Assembly: GCA_009379795.1 (NCBI GenBank)
Contig: WHTC01000011.1
Coordinates: 1-32,310, forward strand
Direction: 5' to 3'
From: Nitriliruptorales bacterium
Lineage (GTDB): Bacteria > Actinomycetota > Nitriliruptoria > Euzebyales > Egibacteraceae
DNA: 32,310 bases
Shown here: piece by piece, positions 16,962-25,848 of the stretch
How the letters are laid out: the number at the start of each line of letters is the position of its first letter
Position numbering within the stretch: the first letter of the stretch is position 1
The notes under the pieces: model-generated
Databases searched by the model: none
Seen by the model: the letters and a program-made list of their open reading frames with translations, nothing else
Told to the model about the DNA's origin: nothing
Translations under genes and position numbers: made by a program

Positions 16962-18020
16962 TCAGGCGGTGGCGTCGCGCTGGGCGCGCGAGACGGCGAT
17001 CCAGCGCTCCAGCACTCCCGCCGCGGAACCCCCGTCGATCGCACGCGCCGCCGCCGCCAGGCCCTGCTCCCAGGAGGTCACACGGTCGGCCGCCACCAGG
17101 GCGGCGGCGGCGCCGAGCAGCACGATGTCGCGAGGGGCGCCCGGCTTGCCGGCAAGGACGTCCTCGGCGATCTCGCGGTTGCGCGCCACGTCGCCGCCGC
17201 GCAGGTCGCCGATGGTGGCCGTCGGCAGGCCAAGCCCGGCAGGGTCCAGCCGCCACTCCCGCACGTGGGACCCGCTGACCTCCCACACCGTGGACGGGCC
17301 GGTGGTGGTCAACTCGTCGAGCCCGTCGGTGCCGTGGAAGACCAGGGCGTGGGCGGTGCCCAGACGCGCGAGCACCCCGGCCATGCGCGGCGCCATGGTC
17401 GCGTCGCTCACGCCGATGGTCTGGTGCGCGGCCCCGGCCGGATTGGTGAGCGGCCCGAGGAAGTTGAACACCGTCGGCACACCCAGCTCGCGGCGGGCGG
17501 GCATCGCGTGGCGCATCGCCGGATGGAAGGTGGGCGCGAAGCAGAAACCGATGCCCACCTGATCGATGCACGCCGCCACCCCTTCCGGCGGCAGATCGAT
17601 CACGACCCCCCATGCCTCCAGCAGATCGGCCGATCCGCAGCGCCCGCTGGCCGCACGGTTGCCGTGTTTGGCGACCCTGGCCCCGGCGCCGGCGGCGACC
17701 AGCGCAGCGAGCGTGGAGACGTTGAACGTGCCGGCGCGGTCGCCACCGGTCCCGCAGGTGTCCACCAGGGGGTTGCCAGGCTGCGGGAGACGCACGGGCA
17801 CCGGTAGAGCGGCCGCACGCATGGCCTGGACCAACCCGGCGATCTCCTCCGCGGTCTCGCCCTTCATGCGCAGCGCGGTGACGAACCCGGCCACCTGCGC
17901 GGAGGTCGCGTCGCCCGCCATGACCGCGCCCATGGCGGCCGCGGCGGTGTCCTCGTCGAGGTCCTGACCGGCGACGATCTGTCCCAGGATCTCAGGCCAG
18001 CGCAGTGGTGCGGCGCTCAA
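16962..18020 (-). CDS. trpD: Anthranilate phosphoribosyltransferase
   Basis: TrpD joins anthranilate with PRPP in tryptophan synthesis. This 352-residue protein shows the family blocks in order: LRMKGETAEEIAGLVQAMR, the PRPP-binding DTCGTGGDRAGTFNVST, ARVAKHGNRAASGRCGSADLLEAWGV, FCFAPTFHPAMRH, and NFLGPLTNPA. The start is TTG at 18020, which overlaps the stop of the receiver-like gene; a GGGGGGG tract is upstream. Upstream in-frame sequence to 18509 belongs to the other gene's antiframe and is not part of TrpD. No other trp gene is present, so it is separated from the trp operon. It is probably translationally coupled to the receiver-domain gene. Confidence 0.93.
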   Translation of the reverse strand: MSAAPLRWPEILGQIVAGQDLDEDTAAAAMGAVMAGDATSAQVAGFVTALRMKGETAEEIAGLVQAMRAAALPVPVRLPQPGNPLVDTCGTGGDRAGTFNVSTLAALVAAGAGARVAKHGNRAASGRCGSADLLEAWGVVIDLPPEGVAACIDQVGIGFCFAPTFHPAMRHAMPARRELGVPTVFNFLGPLTNPAGAAHQTIGVSDATMAPRMAGVLARLGTAHALVFHGTDGLDELTTTGPSTVWEVSGSHVREWRLDPAGLGLPTATIGDLRGGDVARNREIAEDVLAGKPGAPRDIVLLGAAAALVAADRVTSWEQGLAAAARAIDGGSAAGVLERWIAVSRAQRDATA

Positions 18021-18490
18021 TATCCGGCCCCCCCGAGCGGCGACCCGCTGGTGCCCTCGGGGACGCCGAGGACCTCGGGCAAGTCGCCGGTCGAGCCCAC
18101 ACCCGGCAGATCGGGCACCCGCTCGCCCTCGACCACCGCAGCGATGATGCTGTGCAGGTTGAACGGGTCGGGTGGCTTGATGATGAAGGCGTCGGCCTCG
18201 GACCACTTGGCGAGAAACTTGTCCTGGTCCCGGGCGATCAGCAGGACCACCGGTGGCACCTCCTGGCCCATCCGCTCGCGTGCCTTGATGTCGCGCGACA
18301 GCGCGAAGCCGCCGGTCGGGGCGGTGTCGGCGTCGGCGAGCACGAGGTCGAACCCGCCGACATCGTCCAGCTGCCGCACGGCACGCTCGGGTGTGCGCAC
18401 CTCCAGCAATTCGATGTCCTGTTCGCCGATGAGCGCGCTGGTGAGCTGCGCCGAGACGCCGGGATTCTGGTTGACGACAAGGACCTTCAC
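18017..18490 (-). CDS. Orphan receiver-domain protein with degenerate acidic pocket
   Basis: A 157-residue protein with a CheY-like receiver fold (residues 1-120) and a Gly/Pro-rich tail, with no output domain. The phosphoacceptor position is Asp53 (DLVLADAD), and Lys105 (IIKPP) is conserved. The usual acidic pair after strand 1 is replaced by Asn7 and Gln8 (VLVVNQNP), and the conserved Thr/Ser switch position reads Ile85 (VVLLIA). Phosphorylation by a canonical mechanism is therefore doubtful; it may be an atypical or constitutive receiver. The GTG at 18490 has GGAG upstream. Its stop overlaps the trpD start (TATTGAG). Whether it influences tryptophan synthesis or is just co-transcribed is unknown. 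Confidence 0.8.
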   Translation of the reverse strand: MKVLVVNQNPGVSAQLTSALIGEQDIELLEVRTPERAVRQLDDVGGFDLVLADADTAPTGGFALSRDIKARERMGQEVPPVVLLIARDQDKFLAKWSEADAFIIKPPDPFNLHSIIAAVVEGERVPDLPGVGSTGDLPEVLGVPEGTSGSPLGGAGY

Positions 18491-18624
18491 GAGGTGCTCC
18501 GGTTCCCATTCCTCACGGGCGCGACGGGCGCGCACGGTTGCCAGCCTATTCCCGAACCCTATCCTGGCACCCGCGGCTTCGGAAACCCTAACTCTTGTGC
18601 GGTTGACCTGACCGGGAGGACCGA

Positions 18625-19068
18625 GTGACGACGAGCGAGCGGCCGGCGTTCCGCCTCACGCCTCAACGGGCGGCGGTGCTTGAAGTCGTACGTGCGGCCA
18701 CCGACCACCCCACGGCCCGCGACATCTACCGAAGGGTCCGCGCCCGCCAGCCCGGCATCGGCTTCGCCACGGTCTACCGCACCCTCAACCTGCTCGTGGC
18801 CCATGCCGAGATTCTGGAGTTGCAACTGGGGGACGGCGCGGTCGCCCGATACGACGGCAACACCGGACATCACGACCACGTCCTGTGCGAGGCTTGCGGC
18901 GCGGTAGCCGATGTCCGCGTCGAACTCCCCGCGCTCGCGTGCTTGAAGGCCGAGGCCGCGTCCGGCTTCGCCGTCAGCGGCTACGAACTGCAGTTCCGCG
19001 GGCGCTGCCGCGACTGCAGCCGGCCCGACCAGGAGACCGCGCACGCTGCGGAGCAGGCGGTCGGCTGA
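18625..19068 (+). CDS. Fur-family metalloregulator
   Basis: A 147-residue Fur/PerR/Zur-type repressor. The winged helix is residues 10-62 (LTPQRAAVLEVV and GFATVYRTLNLL). The dimerisation half has HHDH (82-85), the zinc-binding Cys88 and Cys91 (CEACG) and the second pair Cys128 and Cys131 (CRDC). This set fits iron-, peroxide- or zinc-responsive members; which metal is sensed cannot be settled. The GTG at 18625 follows GGGAGG. It is convergent with korB, sharing a hairpin that spans both stop codons. Nearby iron-sulfur genes are plausible targets, but I see no clear Fur box in this window. Confidence 0.92.
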   Translation: MTTSERPAFRLTPQRAAVLEVVRAATDHPTARDIYRRVRARQPGIGFATVYRTLNLLVAHAEILELQLGDGAVARYDGNTGHHDHVLCEACGAVADVRVELPALACLKAEAASGFAVSGYELQFRGRCRDCSRPDQETAHAAEQAVG

Positions 19069-19074
19069 GCCCGC

Positions 19075-19084
<10 letters not shown>
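19059..19084. terminator. Shared bidirectional hairpin over the fur and korB stop codons
   Basis: GGTCGGCTGAG (19059-19069) and CTCAGCCGACC (19074-19084) form a perfect 11-bp stem with a CCCG loop. The stop codons of the Fur-family gene (19066-19068) and of korB (19075-19077, minus) lie inside opposite arms. Only six bases separate the two genes, so the stem is encoded by both C-termini. It should act as a terminator in both directions, although no U-tract follows. Confidence 0.7.
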
Positions 19085-20096
<1,012 letters not shown>

Positions 20097-20097
<1 letters not shown>

Positions 20098-21998
20098 CAC
20101 GCGGCCTCCTGAAGCTCGCTGAGCTGTTCGACGATCGCCTGTTCCAGCTCGCGGGAGGTGAACGGCAGCCCGGCGATCCGGTTGTAGCCGCGGATGTCGA
20201 CCAGCGACTCGGCGCGCAGCAGCATGCGCAACTGCCCGTCGTTCATCTCCGGGACCAGCACCCGGTCGAAGGAGCGCAACACATCAACGGTGTTGGACGG
20301 GAACGGGTTGAGGTGCCGCAGGTGCGCGCGCGCGACCTGCAGCCCGCGGCGGCGGACCTTGCGCACCGCCGCCTCGATCGGCCCGGCGGTCGAGCCCCAG
20401 CCCAGCACCAGCAGGCGAGGCCGAGCGCTGCGGTCCGATCCGACGTCGACCTGAAGCGATGGAATGGTGTCGGCGATGCCCGCCACCTTGGCCGCCCGCA
20501 GCTTGACCATCCTGTGGTGGTTGTCGGGTTCGTAGGAGATCGCGCCGGTGCCGTCGGCCTTCTCCAGCCCGCCGATGCGGTGCTCCAGACCGGCCGTGCC
20601 CGGGATGGCCCAGGGCCGGGCCAGGGTCTCCGGGTCGCGCAGGAACGGCCAGAACTCGCCATCGTGGTTGGGCTCGGAGGCGAAGCGCACCACCTGGGAG
20701 AGGTCAGGCAGGTCATCGAGATTCGGGAGCCGCCACGGCTCGGCCCCGTTGGCGAGGTAGCCGTCGGACAGCAGCATCACCGGCGTGCGATAGGTCAGCG
20801 CGATGCGCACCGCCTCGATCACCGCGGAGAAGCAGTCGCCGGCGCTGCTGGGCGCCACGACCGGGACCGGCGCCTCACCGTTGCGGCCGAACATCGCCTG
20901 CAGCAGGTCGGACTGCTCGGTCTTGGTGGGCAGACCGGTCGACGGGCCACCACGCTGGATGTTGATGATCAGCAGGGGCAACTCGACGCTGACCGCCAAG
21001 CCGATGGTCTCGCCCTTCAGCGCGATACCGGGCCCGGAGGTCGTGGTGGCCGCGAGGTTGCCGGCGAAGGCGGCGCCGAGCGCGGCGCCGATGCCGGCGA
21101 TCTCGTCCTCGGCCTGGAACGTGCGCACCCCGAAGTTCTTGTGCTTGGACAGCTCGTGGAGGATGTCCGAGGCCGGGGTGATCGGGTACCCGCCGAGGAA
21201 CAGCGGCAGGTCCGCGCGCCGGGCCGCGGCGATCAGGCCGTAGGCCAGCGCGAGGTTGCCGGTCATCTGCCGGTAGCGCCCGGGGGGCAGCGGCGCGGGC
21301 CGCACCTCGTAGGCGTGCGCGAACAACTCGGTCGTCTCACCGAACGCGAACCCCGCCTCCAGCGTGCGGACGTTGGCCTCGGCGATCTCCGGGCGCGTGC
21401 GGAACTTCTGACGCAGCCACCGGATCGTGGGCTCCGTTGGGCGCGAGTACATCCAGCACATCAGCCCAAGCGCGAACATGTTCTTGGCGCGCTGCTTGTC
21501 CTTGGACCCGAGGTCGTGATCCTCCAGCGCTCCCAGCGTCATCGAGGTGATCGGAACCTGAACGACCTGGTAGCCCTGCAACGTGTCGTCGGACAGGGGG
21601 TCCACGTCGTAGCCGGCTTTGCGCAGCCCCGCCCGGTTGAACGCGTCGCTGTTGACCACCACCATGCCACCGGAGACCAGATCGTCGATGTTGGTCTTCA
21701 ACGCAGCCGGGTTCATCGCCACCAGGACATCCGGGGCGTCCCCCGGGGTGAGGATGTCGTGATCGGCGAAGTGCAACTGGAAGCCGGACACCCCGGGCAG
21801 GGAGCCCGCGGGCGCGCGGATCTCTGCAGGGAAGTCAGGGAGGGTGGCGACATCGTTGCCCAGTTGGGCGCTGACGGACGTGAAGCGGTCACCGGTCAGC
21901 TGCATCCCGTCACCGGAGTCACCGGTGAAACGGATGGTCACCGTATCGATCTGCCGCACGTCCTTCTGCGGAGGTGCGGGCGGGGTCTCTACCGCCAT
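20097..21998 (-). CDS. korA: 2-oxoglutarate:ferredoxin oxidoreductase alpha subunit (fused gamma-alpha)
   Basis: This 633-residue protein fuses an N-terminal gamma-type domain (FTGDSGDGMQLTGDRF, LPGVSGFQLHF, NPAALKTNIDDL) to the alpha domain (MTGNLALAYGLIAAA, GGYPITPASDILHEL, FQAEDEIAGIGAALGAA, TTTSGPGIALKGE, NIQRGGPSTGLPTKTEQSDL). The YPITPAS motif contacts the thiamine-substrate site. Length and order match actinobacterial KorA. The C-terminal part (LVLGWGSTAGPIEAAV) is the usual CoA-side domain. The ATG at 21998 follows AAGGAT. It is the first gene of the korAB operon and divergent from the cysteine desulfurase. Expected partner is a ferredoxin not encoded here. Confidence 0.93.
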
Positions 21999-22211
21999 GG
22001 GCGATCCTTATTCAGGGGAAAGCGTGCCCGGCCGTCGGATAACCAATGGTAACAGGCGACTTCCGGCAGCGGCCTGACCAACTTGGCTGATGGGGGAATA
22101 CGTGATTGCCGGGGTGGGATCCTGCGCCTCCCTCGCCCGGGCTCCTCACAGCCTCCCCTGTCCAGGGGACCAGCCGGGGACAGCCGGGCCGCAGGGTCCA
22201 TAGTGGAGGAC

Positions 22212-23366
22212 ATGCAGCGCCGTGTCTACTTGGACCACGCCTCCGCCACCCCCTGGCACCCCGCGGCGCTCGCGGCCGCCGCGCAGGCGTCCGAGCACCT
22301 GCCGGGCGACCCCAGCCGGGCCCACGGCGAGGGGCGGGCCGCCCGGGACCTGCTGGAGTCGGCGCGGGCGGCGGTCGCGGCCACGCTGGGTGCGGCCACC
22401 GAGCGCGTGGCCTTCACCTCGGGCGGGACCGAGGCGGTGCACCTGGCGGTGCGTGGGACCGCAGCCGCCAACCGCACCCGCCCGAAGCGCATCCTGTCGA
22501 GCGCGGTGGAGCACAGCGCCGTGCACGCAGCGGCGGAGGCCACCGACCACGAGCACGTGCGCGTGGCGGTGGACCGCGAAGGACGGATGGACCTGGACGC
22601 GCTAGACGACGCCTTGCGCGGAGGCGCGGCGCTGGTCAACCTGCAGCACGCCAACCATGAGGTCGGCACGCTGCAGCCCGTCGCCGAAGCCGCGGCGCGG
22701 TGCCGCCAGGCCGGCGCGCTGCTGCACGTCGACGCCTGTCAGACCGCGGGCCGCCTGCCGGTGGACCTGCACGCCCTCGGTGCGGATCTGGTGAGCCTCT
22801 CGGGCGCGAAGTTCGGCGGGGGGCGCGGCATCGGCGCACTGGCCTGGTCACCGCAGGCGCGCTTCCGGGCACTGCTGACCGGCGACGAGCGCGAGGCCCG
22901 CCGCCGTTCGGGGCTGGAGCACCTGCCCGGCGCGGCGGCCTTGGCCGAGACCCTGTTGCAATCGGCTCCCAACGACCCCGCCGGGAACGCGGCGGCTGAG
23001 CGCACCCGCTGCGACCGGCTGCGCCGCCGTCTGCGCGCCCTGCTGGCCGCGGGCGTGGAAGACCTCGAGGTGCACGGCCCGGCAACCGGGGCCGCGCCGC
23101 ACATCGTGGCCGTCTCAGCGCTGTACGTGGAAGGTCAGGCGCTGCTGGCCGAACTGGACCGGGCCGGGTTCGCGGTGCACTCCGGGTCATCCTGCGCGAC
23201 GACCTCGGGGGAACCCTCCCACGTGCTGGTGGCGATGGGCGCGCTGACCCACGGTCACATACGAGCTTCGGTGGGTCACGGCGTGGGGGAGTCCGACGTG
23301 GAGGCGTTCGCGCAGGCGGTGGCGGACGCCGTCGGTCGCCTGCGAGCCCGGGTCGCGATCCGCTGA
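22212..23366 (+). CDS. Cysteine desulfurase (NifS/IscS-like)
   Basis: A PLP enzyme that removes sulfur from cysteine as a persulfide. VYLDHASATP starts the fold; His101 (AVEHSAV) stacks on the cofactor; Lys200 (LSGAKFGGGRGIGAL) is the Schiff-base lysine; Cys328 (HSGSSCATTSGEPSHVL) is the persulfide cysteine, in a short loop as in NifS-type enzymes. The residue before the lysine is Ala where His is usual (SGHKF), a mild oddity. The ATG at 22212 is close to GGAGGA; GTG at 22203 is an alternative. It is 31 nt upstream of the TusA gene and close to erpA, pointing to sulfur transfer or cluster assembly. No IscU or SufB-type gene is in the window. Confidence 0.88.
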   Translation: MQRRVYLDHASATPWHPAALAAAAQASEHLPGDPSRAHGEGRAARDLLESARAAVAATLGAATERVAFTSGGTEAVHLAVRGTAAANRTRPKRILSSAVEHSAVHAAAEATDHEHVRVAVDREGRMDLDALDDALRGGAALVNLQHANHEVGTLQPVAEAAARCRQAGALLHVDACQTAGRLPVDLHALGADLVSLSGAKFGGGRGIGALAWSPQARFRALLTGDEREARRRSGLEHLPGAAALAETLLQSAPNDPAGNAAAERTRCDRLRRRLRALLAAGVEDLEVHGPATGAAPHIVAVSALYVEGQALLAELDRAGFAVHSGSSCATTSGEPSHVLVAMGALTHGHIRASVGHGVGESDVEAFAQAVADAVGRLRARVAIR

Positions 23367-23397
23367 GCGCTCCGGCGACGACATACGCTTGTCCCCG

Positions 23398-23643
23398 ATG
23401 AGCCAGTGCCCACACACCGCCCCGGCCGTGGTCGACGCGCTCGGCAAGACCTGCCCCATCCCCGTCATCGACCTGTCACGGGCGATTGGCAACGTGCAGG
23501 TCGGTGAAGAGATTGTGGTGCTCGCCGACGATCCCGGCGCCAAACTCGACATCCCCGTCTGGTGCCGGATGAAGTCGCACGAGTTCCTCGGCATGACCGA
23601 GGCCGAGGTGGGCTGGCGCTTCCGGGTCCGCCGAGGGGTCTAA
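23398..23643 (+). CDS. TusA-family sulfur carrier protein
   Basis: An 81-residue TusA/SirA-fold protein with the catalytic CPxP motif (GKTCPIPVIDL, Cys19) at the start of helix 1 and a typical VLADDPGAKLDIPVWCRM second strand-helix. TusA proteins carry persulfide sulfur from a cysteine desulfurase to tRNA thiolation, molybdenum-cofactor or other acceptors; which acceptor is used here is unknown. The ATG at 23398 is preferred: TACGCT (23384-23389) lies 8 nt upstream and there is no Shine-Dalgarno, consistent with a leaderless start. A TTG at 23389 in frame is possible. It follows the desulfurase directly, a natural donor. Confidence 0.88.
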   Translation: MSQCPHTAPAVVDALGKTCPIPVIDLSRAIGNVQVGEEIVVLADDPGAKLDIPVWCRMKSHEFLGMTEAEVGWRFRVRRGV

Positions 23644-23688
23644 GCGCCTCCCGGCAGGTCGTGAGGGCTCCCTGTGGATGACTAGTTA

Positions 23689-24063
23689 CTAGTGGAAGCT
23701 GTCGCCACAGGCGCAGGTCGACTGCGCGTTGGGGTTGTTGATCGCAAAGCCGGCGCCCTGCAGGCTGTCGACCCAGTCGATCTCGGTGTCGCGCAGGTAG
23801 GGGGCGCTCATCTTGTCGATGCGGACCGGGACACCCTCCAACGTCGCGATCTTGTCGCCGTCGAGTTGGCGGTCGTCGAAGAACAGCGCGTAGCGCATAC
23901 CCGAGCAGCCCCCGGGCTGCACCGCGATCCGCAGCGCGACCTGCTCGGAGTTCTCCTCGCGGCCAATGAGCTCCTTCACCTTCGCCGCAGCGGACGTGGT
24001 GAGGATGATCGGGCTGTCCTCGACGGTCTGCGGACTCGTGGTGCTCGTGTCGCTCATGCTCAT
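23689..24063 (-). CDS. erpA: Iron-sulfur cluster insertion protein ErpA/IscA (A-type carrier)
   Basis: A 124-residue HesB/IscA-type protein that carries iron-sulfur clusters to target enzymes. The three conserved ligands are Cys53 (QPGGCSGMRY) and Cys117 and Cys119 (STCACGDSF), near the C-terminus as in the family. The ATG at 24063 follows GAGGG; a second ATG two codons on and an upstream TTG are possible. The stop TAG is immediately followed in frame by TAA. It is convergent with the TusA gene, making a small sulfur/iron cluster that could serve KorAB, NadA and the lipoyl system around it. Confidence 0.9.
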   Translation of the reverse strand: MSMSDTSTTSPQTVEDSPIILTTSAAAKVKELIGREENSEQVALRIAVQPGGCSGMRYALFFDDRQLDGDKIATLEGVPVRIDKMSAPYLRDTEIDWVDSLQGAGFAINNPNAQSTCACGDSFH

Positions 24064-24134
24064 GCGGTGACCCTCGCTCGGGGACAAAGCTGACGTTGTC
24101 GAGTGTAGCGACTCACAACCGCTTTCCCGAGCGG

Positions 24135-24650
24135 TTATCGCTCAGCGATGTCGGCGATCCGGGCTGCGGTGATCTCCAGCAGCGCTTTCGGGGTCAGCGG
24201 GAAGACGGTCTCGGGGGTGCCGGCCGCCGCCCAGACCTCCTCGTAGGCCAGCAGGTCGGCGTCCAGCAGCGTCGGCAGCGGCTGCGGGTGGCCGAAGGGC
24301 GCGGTCCCGCCGATCGGGTAGCCGGTCGCGGCGCGGACGGTGCCGGCGTCCGCCCGCGTGACGCCGTTCACGCCCAGCGCCTTGGCGACCTTCCCGTAGT
24401 CGGCCCGGTTGCGACCGCTGGTCAGCGCCATCAGGGGCCCCTCGGCGCTGACCAGCACCAGGGACTTCACGATCGCTCCGACCTCGCAGCCGATGGCCGC
24501 CGCCGCGTCCTGGGCCGTCCGCGTCCCCGCAGGGAAACGGGTGACCTCCAGGCGCAGCCCGAGCGCCGCGGCCGCCTCCAGAACCCGCCGGCTGTTGCGG
24601 TGCAGGCCTGCCGGTTGCCCGGTCATGCTCCCACGCTGCCCCTCGCTCAT
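24135..24650 (-). CDS. YbaK/EbsC-family aminoacyl-tRNA deacylase
   Basis: A 171-residue protein with the YbaK/EbsC editing fold: AIVKSLVLVSAEGPLMALTSGRN (key parts: the catalytic-region Lys in IVKSLV and the LTSGRNR block), then DAGTVRAATGYPIGGTAPFGH, the usual GxxxGGxxPFG motif. Family members hydrolyse mischarged tRNAs such as Cys-tRNA(Pro). Substrate is inferred from the family only. The ATG at 24650 overlaps the glycerate kinase stop (ATGA), so the two genes are translationally coupled although functionally unrelated; an in-frame ATG at 24626 is also possible. Confidence 0.88.
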   Translation of the reverse strand: MSEGQRGSMTGQPAGLHRNSRRVLEAAAALGLRLEVTRFPAGTRTAQDAAAAIGCEVGAIVKSLVLVSAEGPLMALTSGRNRADYGKVAKALGVNGVTRADAGTVRAATGYPIGGTAPFGHPQPLPTLLDADLLAYEEVWAAAGTPETVFPLTPKALLEITAARIADIAER

Positions 24651-25735
24651 GCTTCCACTTTGGCCGCCAGGTCGGCGGCGCGCTCCTCGACCAGAGCCGC
24701 GGCGCGCTCCAGCCCCTCGGGTCCCAGATCGGCGACGGCATCGAACGCCGCGCCGGCGCCGTCGTGCACCCGCCCGGCGATCGCCAGGACCCGTACGCCG
24801 AAGTTCCGTGCCCGCCCGAGAACATAGTTCGGCGCCTTGCCCGCCGCGCTCTGCGCGTCCAGTGACCCCTCGCCGGTGATCGCGACGGCGGCCCCCCGCA
24901 GCGCAGGCTCCAGGCCGACGAGGTCGGCGACCGCATCCGCGCCCGGCACCAGCTTGGCGTTGCAGAAGGCCAGCAGCGCGAACCCCAGTCCGCCGGCGGC
25001 TCCCGCGCCGGGAAGGTCCCGCCAGGGACCCCCCTCCAGATCCCGCTCAACCGCGTCGGCGAAGGCCCCCAGCCCCGCCTCCAGCAGCCGGATCCTCTCG
25101 GCGTCCGCGCCCTTCTGCGGACCGAACACCGCGGCGGCGCCGTCAGGCCCGAGCAGCGGGTTGGTGACATCGCTGGCGACGGTGACCGGCACGCCGATGT
25201 CGGGGCCGCGCACGATCCGGGCGGTGTCGCCCAGCCAGCGCCCCCCGACCTTGACGCCGTTGCCGTCCTCGCGCAGCAACCGGTGGCCCAGGGCGGTGAG
25301 CATCCCGCCACCGCCGTCCACCGTCGCGCTGCCGCCGAGCCCGATGATGATCGCGGTGGCGCCGCCCTCCACGGCGGCGCGCAGCAACTGCCCGACCCCG
25401 TAGCTGGTGGTCAGCAGCGGATCGCGCTCCCCCGGGCCGAGCCGTGACAGCCCGCAGGCAGCGGCGGCCTCGACGAGGGCCCGGCCATCGGGCAGCCGGA
25501 GCCAGGCGGCCGCGCCTGCCCGACCGCGGGCGTCCGCCACGTCCGCCTCGACGCGCTCGGCGCCCGGCACCCCGGACTCCACGACGGCCAGGGTGCCCTC
25601 TCCCCCGTCGGCCATGGGGACGATCACGACCTCGTCATCAGGGCGGACGCGCGACCAGCCTCTGCGCATGGCGCGCGCGGCCTGGTCAGCGGACAGAGTG
25701 CCGGCGAACTTGTCGGGTGCGAGGACGACCTTCAT
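24647..25735 (-). CDS. glxK: Glycerate 2-kinase (GlxK/GarK family)
   Basis: A 362-residue glycerate kinase of the GlxK/GarK family, which phosphorylates glycerate at the 2-position in glyoxylate or glucarate use. Motifs are APDKFAGTLSADQAARAM, VPMADGGEGTLAV, IIGLGGSATVDGGGGMLTALG, ASDVTNPLLGPDGAAAVFGPQKGA and ITGEGSLDAQSAAGKAP. All are family hallmarks. The ATG at 25735 begins the conserved MKVVLAPDKF; TACACT (25744-25749, minus strand) lies 8 nt upstream with no Shine-Dalgarno, so the mRNA is probably leaderless. It is divergent from nadA. Confidence 0.92.
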   Translation of the reverse strand: MKVVLAPDKFAGTLSADQAARAMRRGWSRVRPDDEVVIVPMADGGEGTLAVVESGVPGAERVEADVADARGRAGAAAWLRLPDGRALVEAAAACGLSRLGPGERDPLLTTSYGVGQLLRAAVEGGATAIIIGLGGSATVDGGGGMLTALGHRLLREDGNGVKVGGRWLGDTARIVRGPDIGVPVTVASDVTNPLLGPDGAAAVFGPQKGADAERIRLLEAGLGAFADAVERDLEGGPWRDLPGAGAAGGLGFALLAFCNAKLVPGADAVADLVGLEPALRGAAVAITGEGSLDAQSAAGKAPNYVLGRARNFGVRVLAIAGRVHDGAGAAFDAVADLGPEGLERAAALVEERAADLAAKVEA

Positions 25736-25767
25736 CGGTGCGGAGTGTAGGCGATGGTCCCGGCTGC

Positions 25768-25795
25768 TATCCTGGGGTAAGTGTAATATATACAC
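25768..25795 (+). promoter_or_regulatory. Putative nadA promoter -10 and adjoining palindromic operator
   Basis: An extended -10 (TGC then TATCCT at 25768-25773) is followed by GTGTAATATATACAC (25781-25795), a palindrome with perfect 5-bp arms and an AT-rich centre. It would lie at the transcription start, so a protein bound there could repress nadA. This AT-rich island stands out in a GC-rich window. The regulator is unknown; NAD-synthesis regulators such as NrtR are candidates only by context. Confidence 0.5.
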
Positions 25796-25848
25796 GAAGT
25801 CCCCGGGCGGCGCCCTCCGGCGCTCCGGGCTCGACGCGAGGGGCAGTC

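Noticed and set aside
18021-18509. Upstream extension of TrpD through the receiver gene
   Set aside because: Sequence there belongs to another reading frame with a recognisable receiver fold; TrpD length is normal from TTG 18020.
20313-22052. Long plus-strand open frame opposite korA
   Set aside because: Antisense to KorA, whose motifs are clear; composition is typical of shadow translation.
23680-23694. Paired ACTAGT palindromes after erpA
   Set aside because: Mostly explained by the tandem TAG TAA stops of erpA; too short to interpret.
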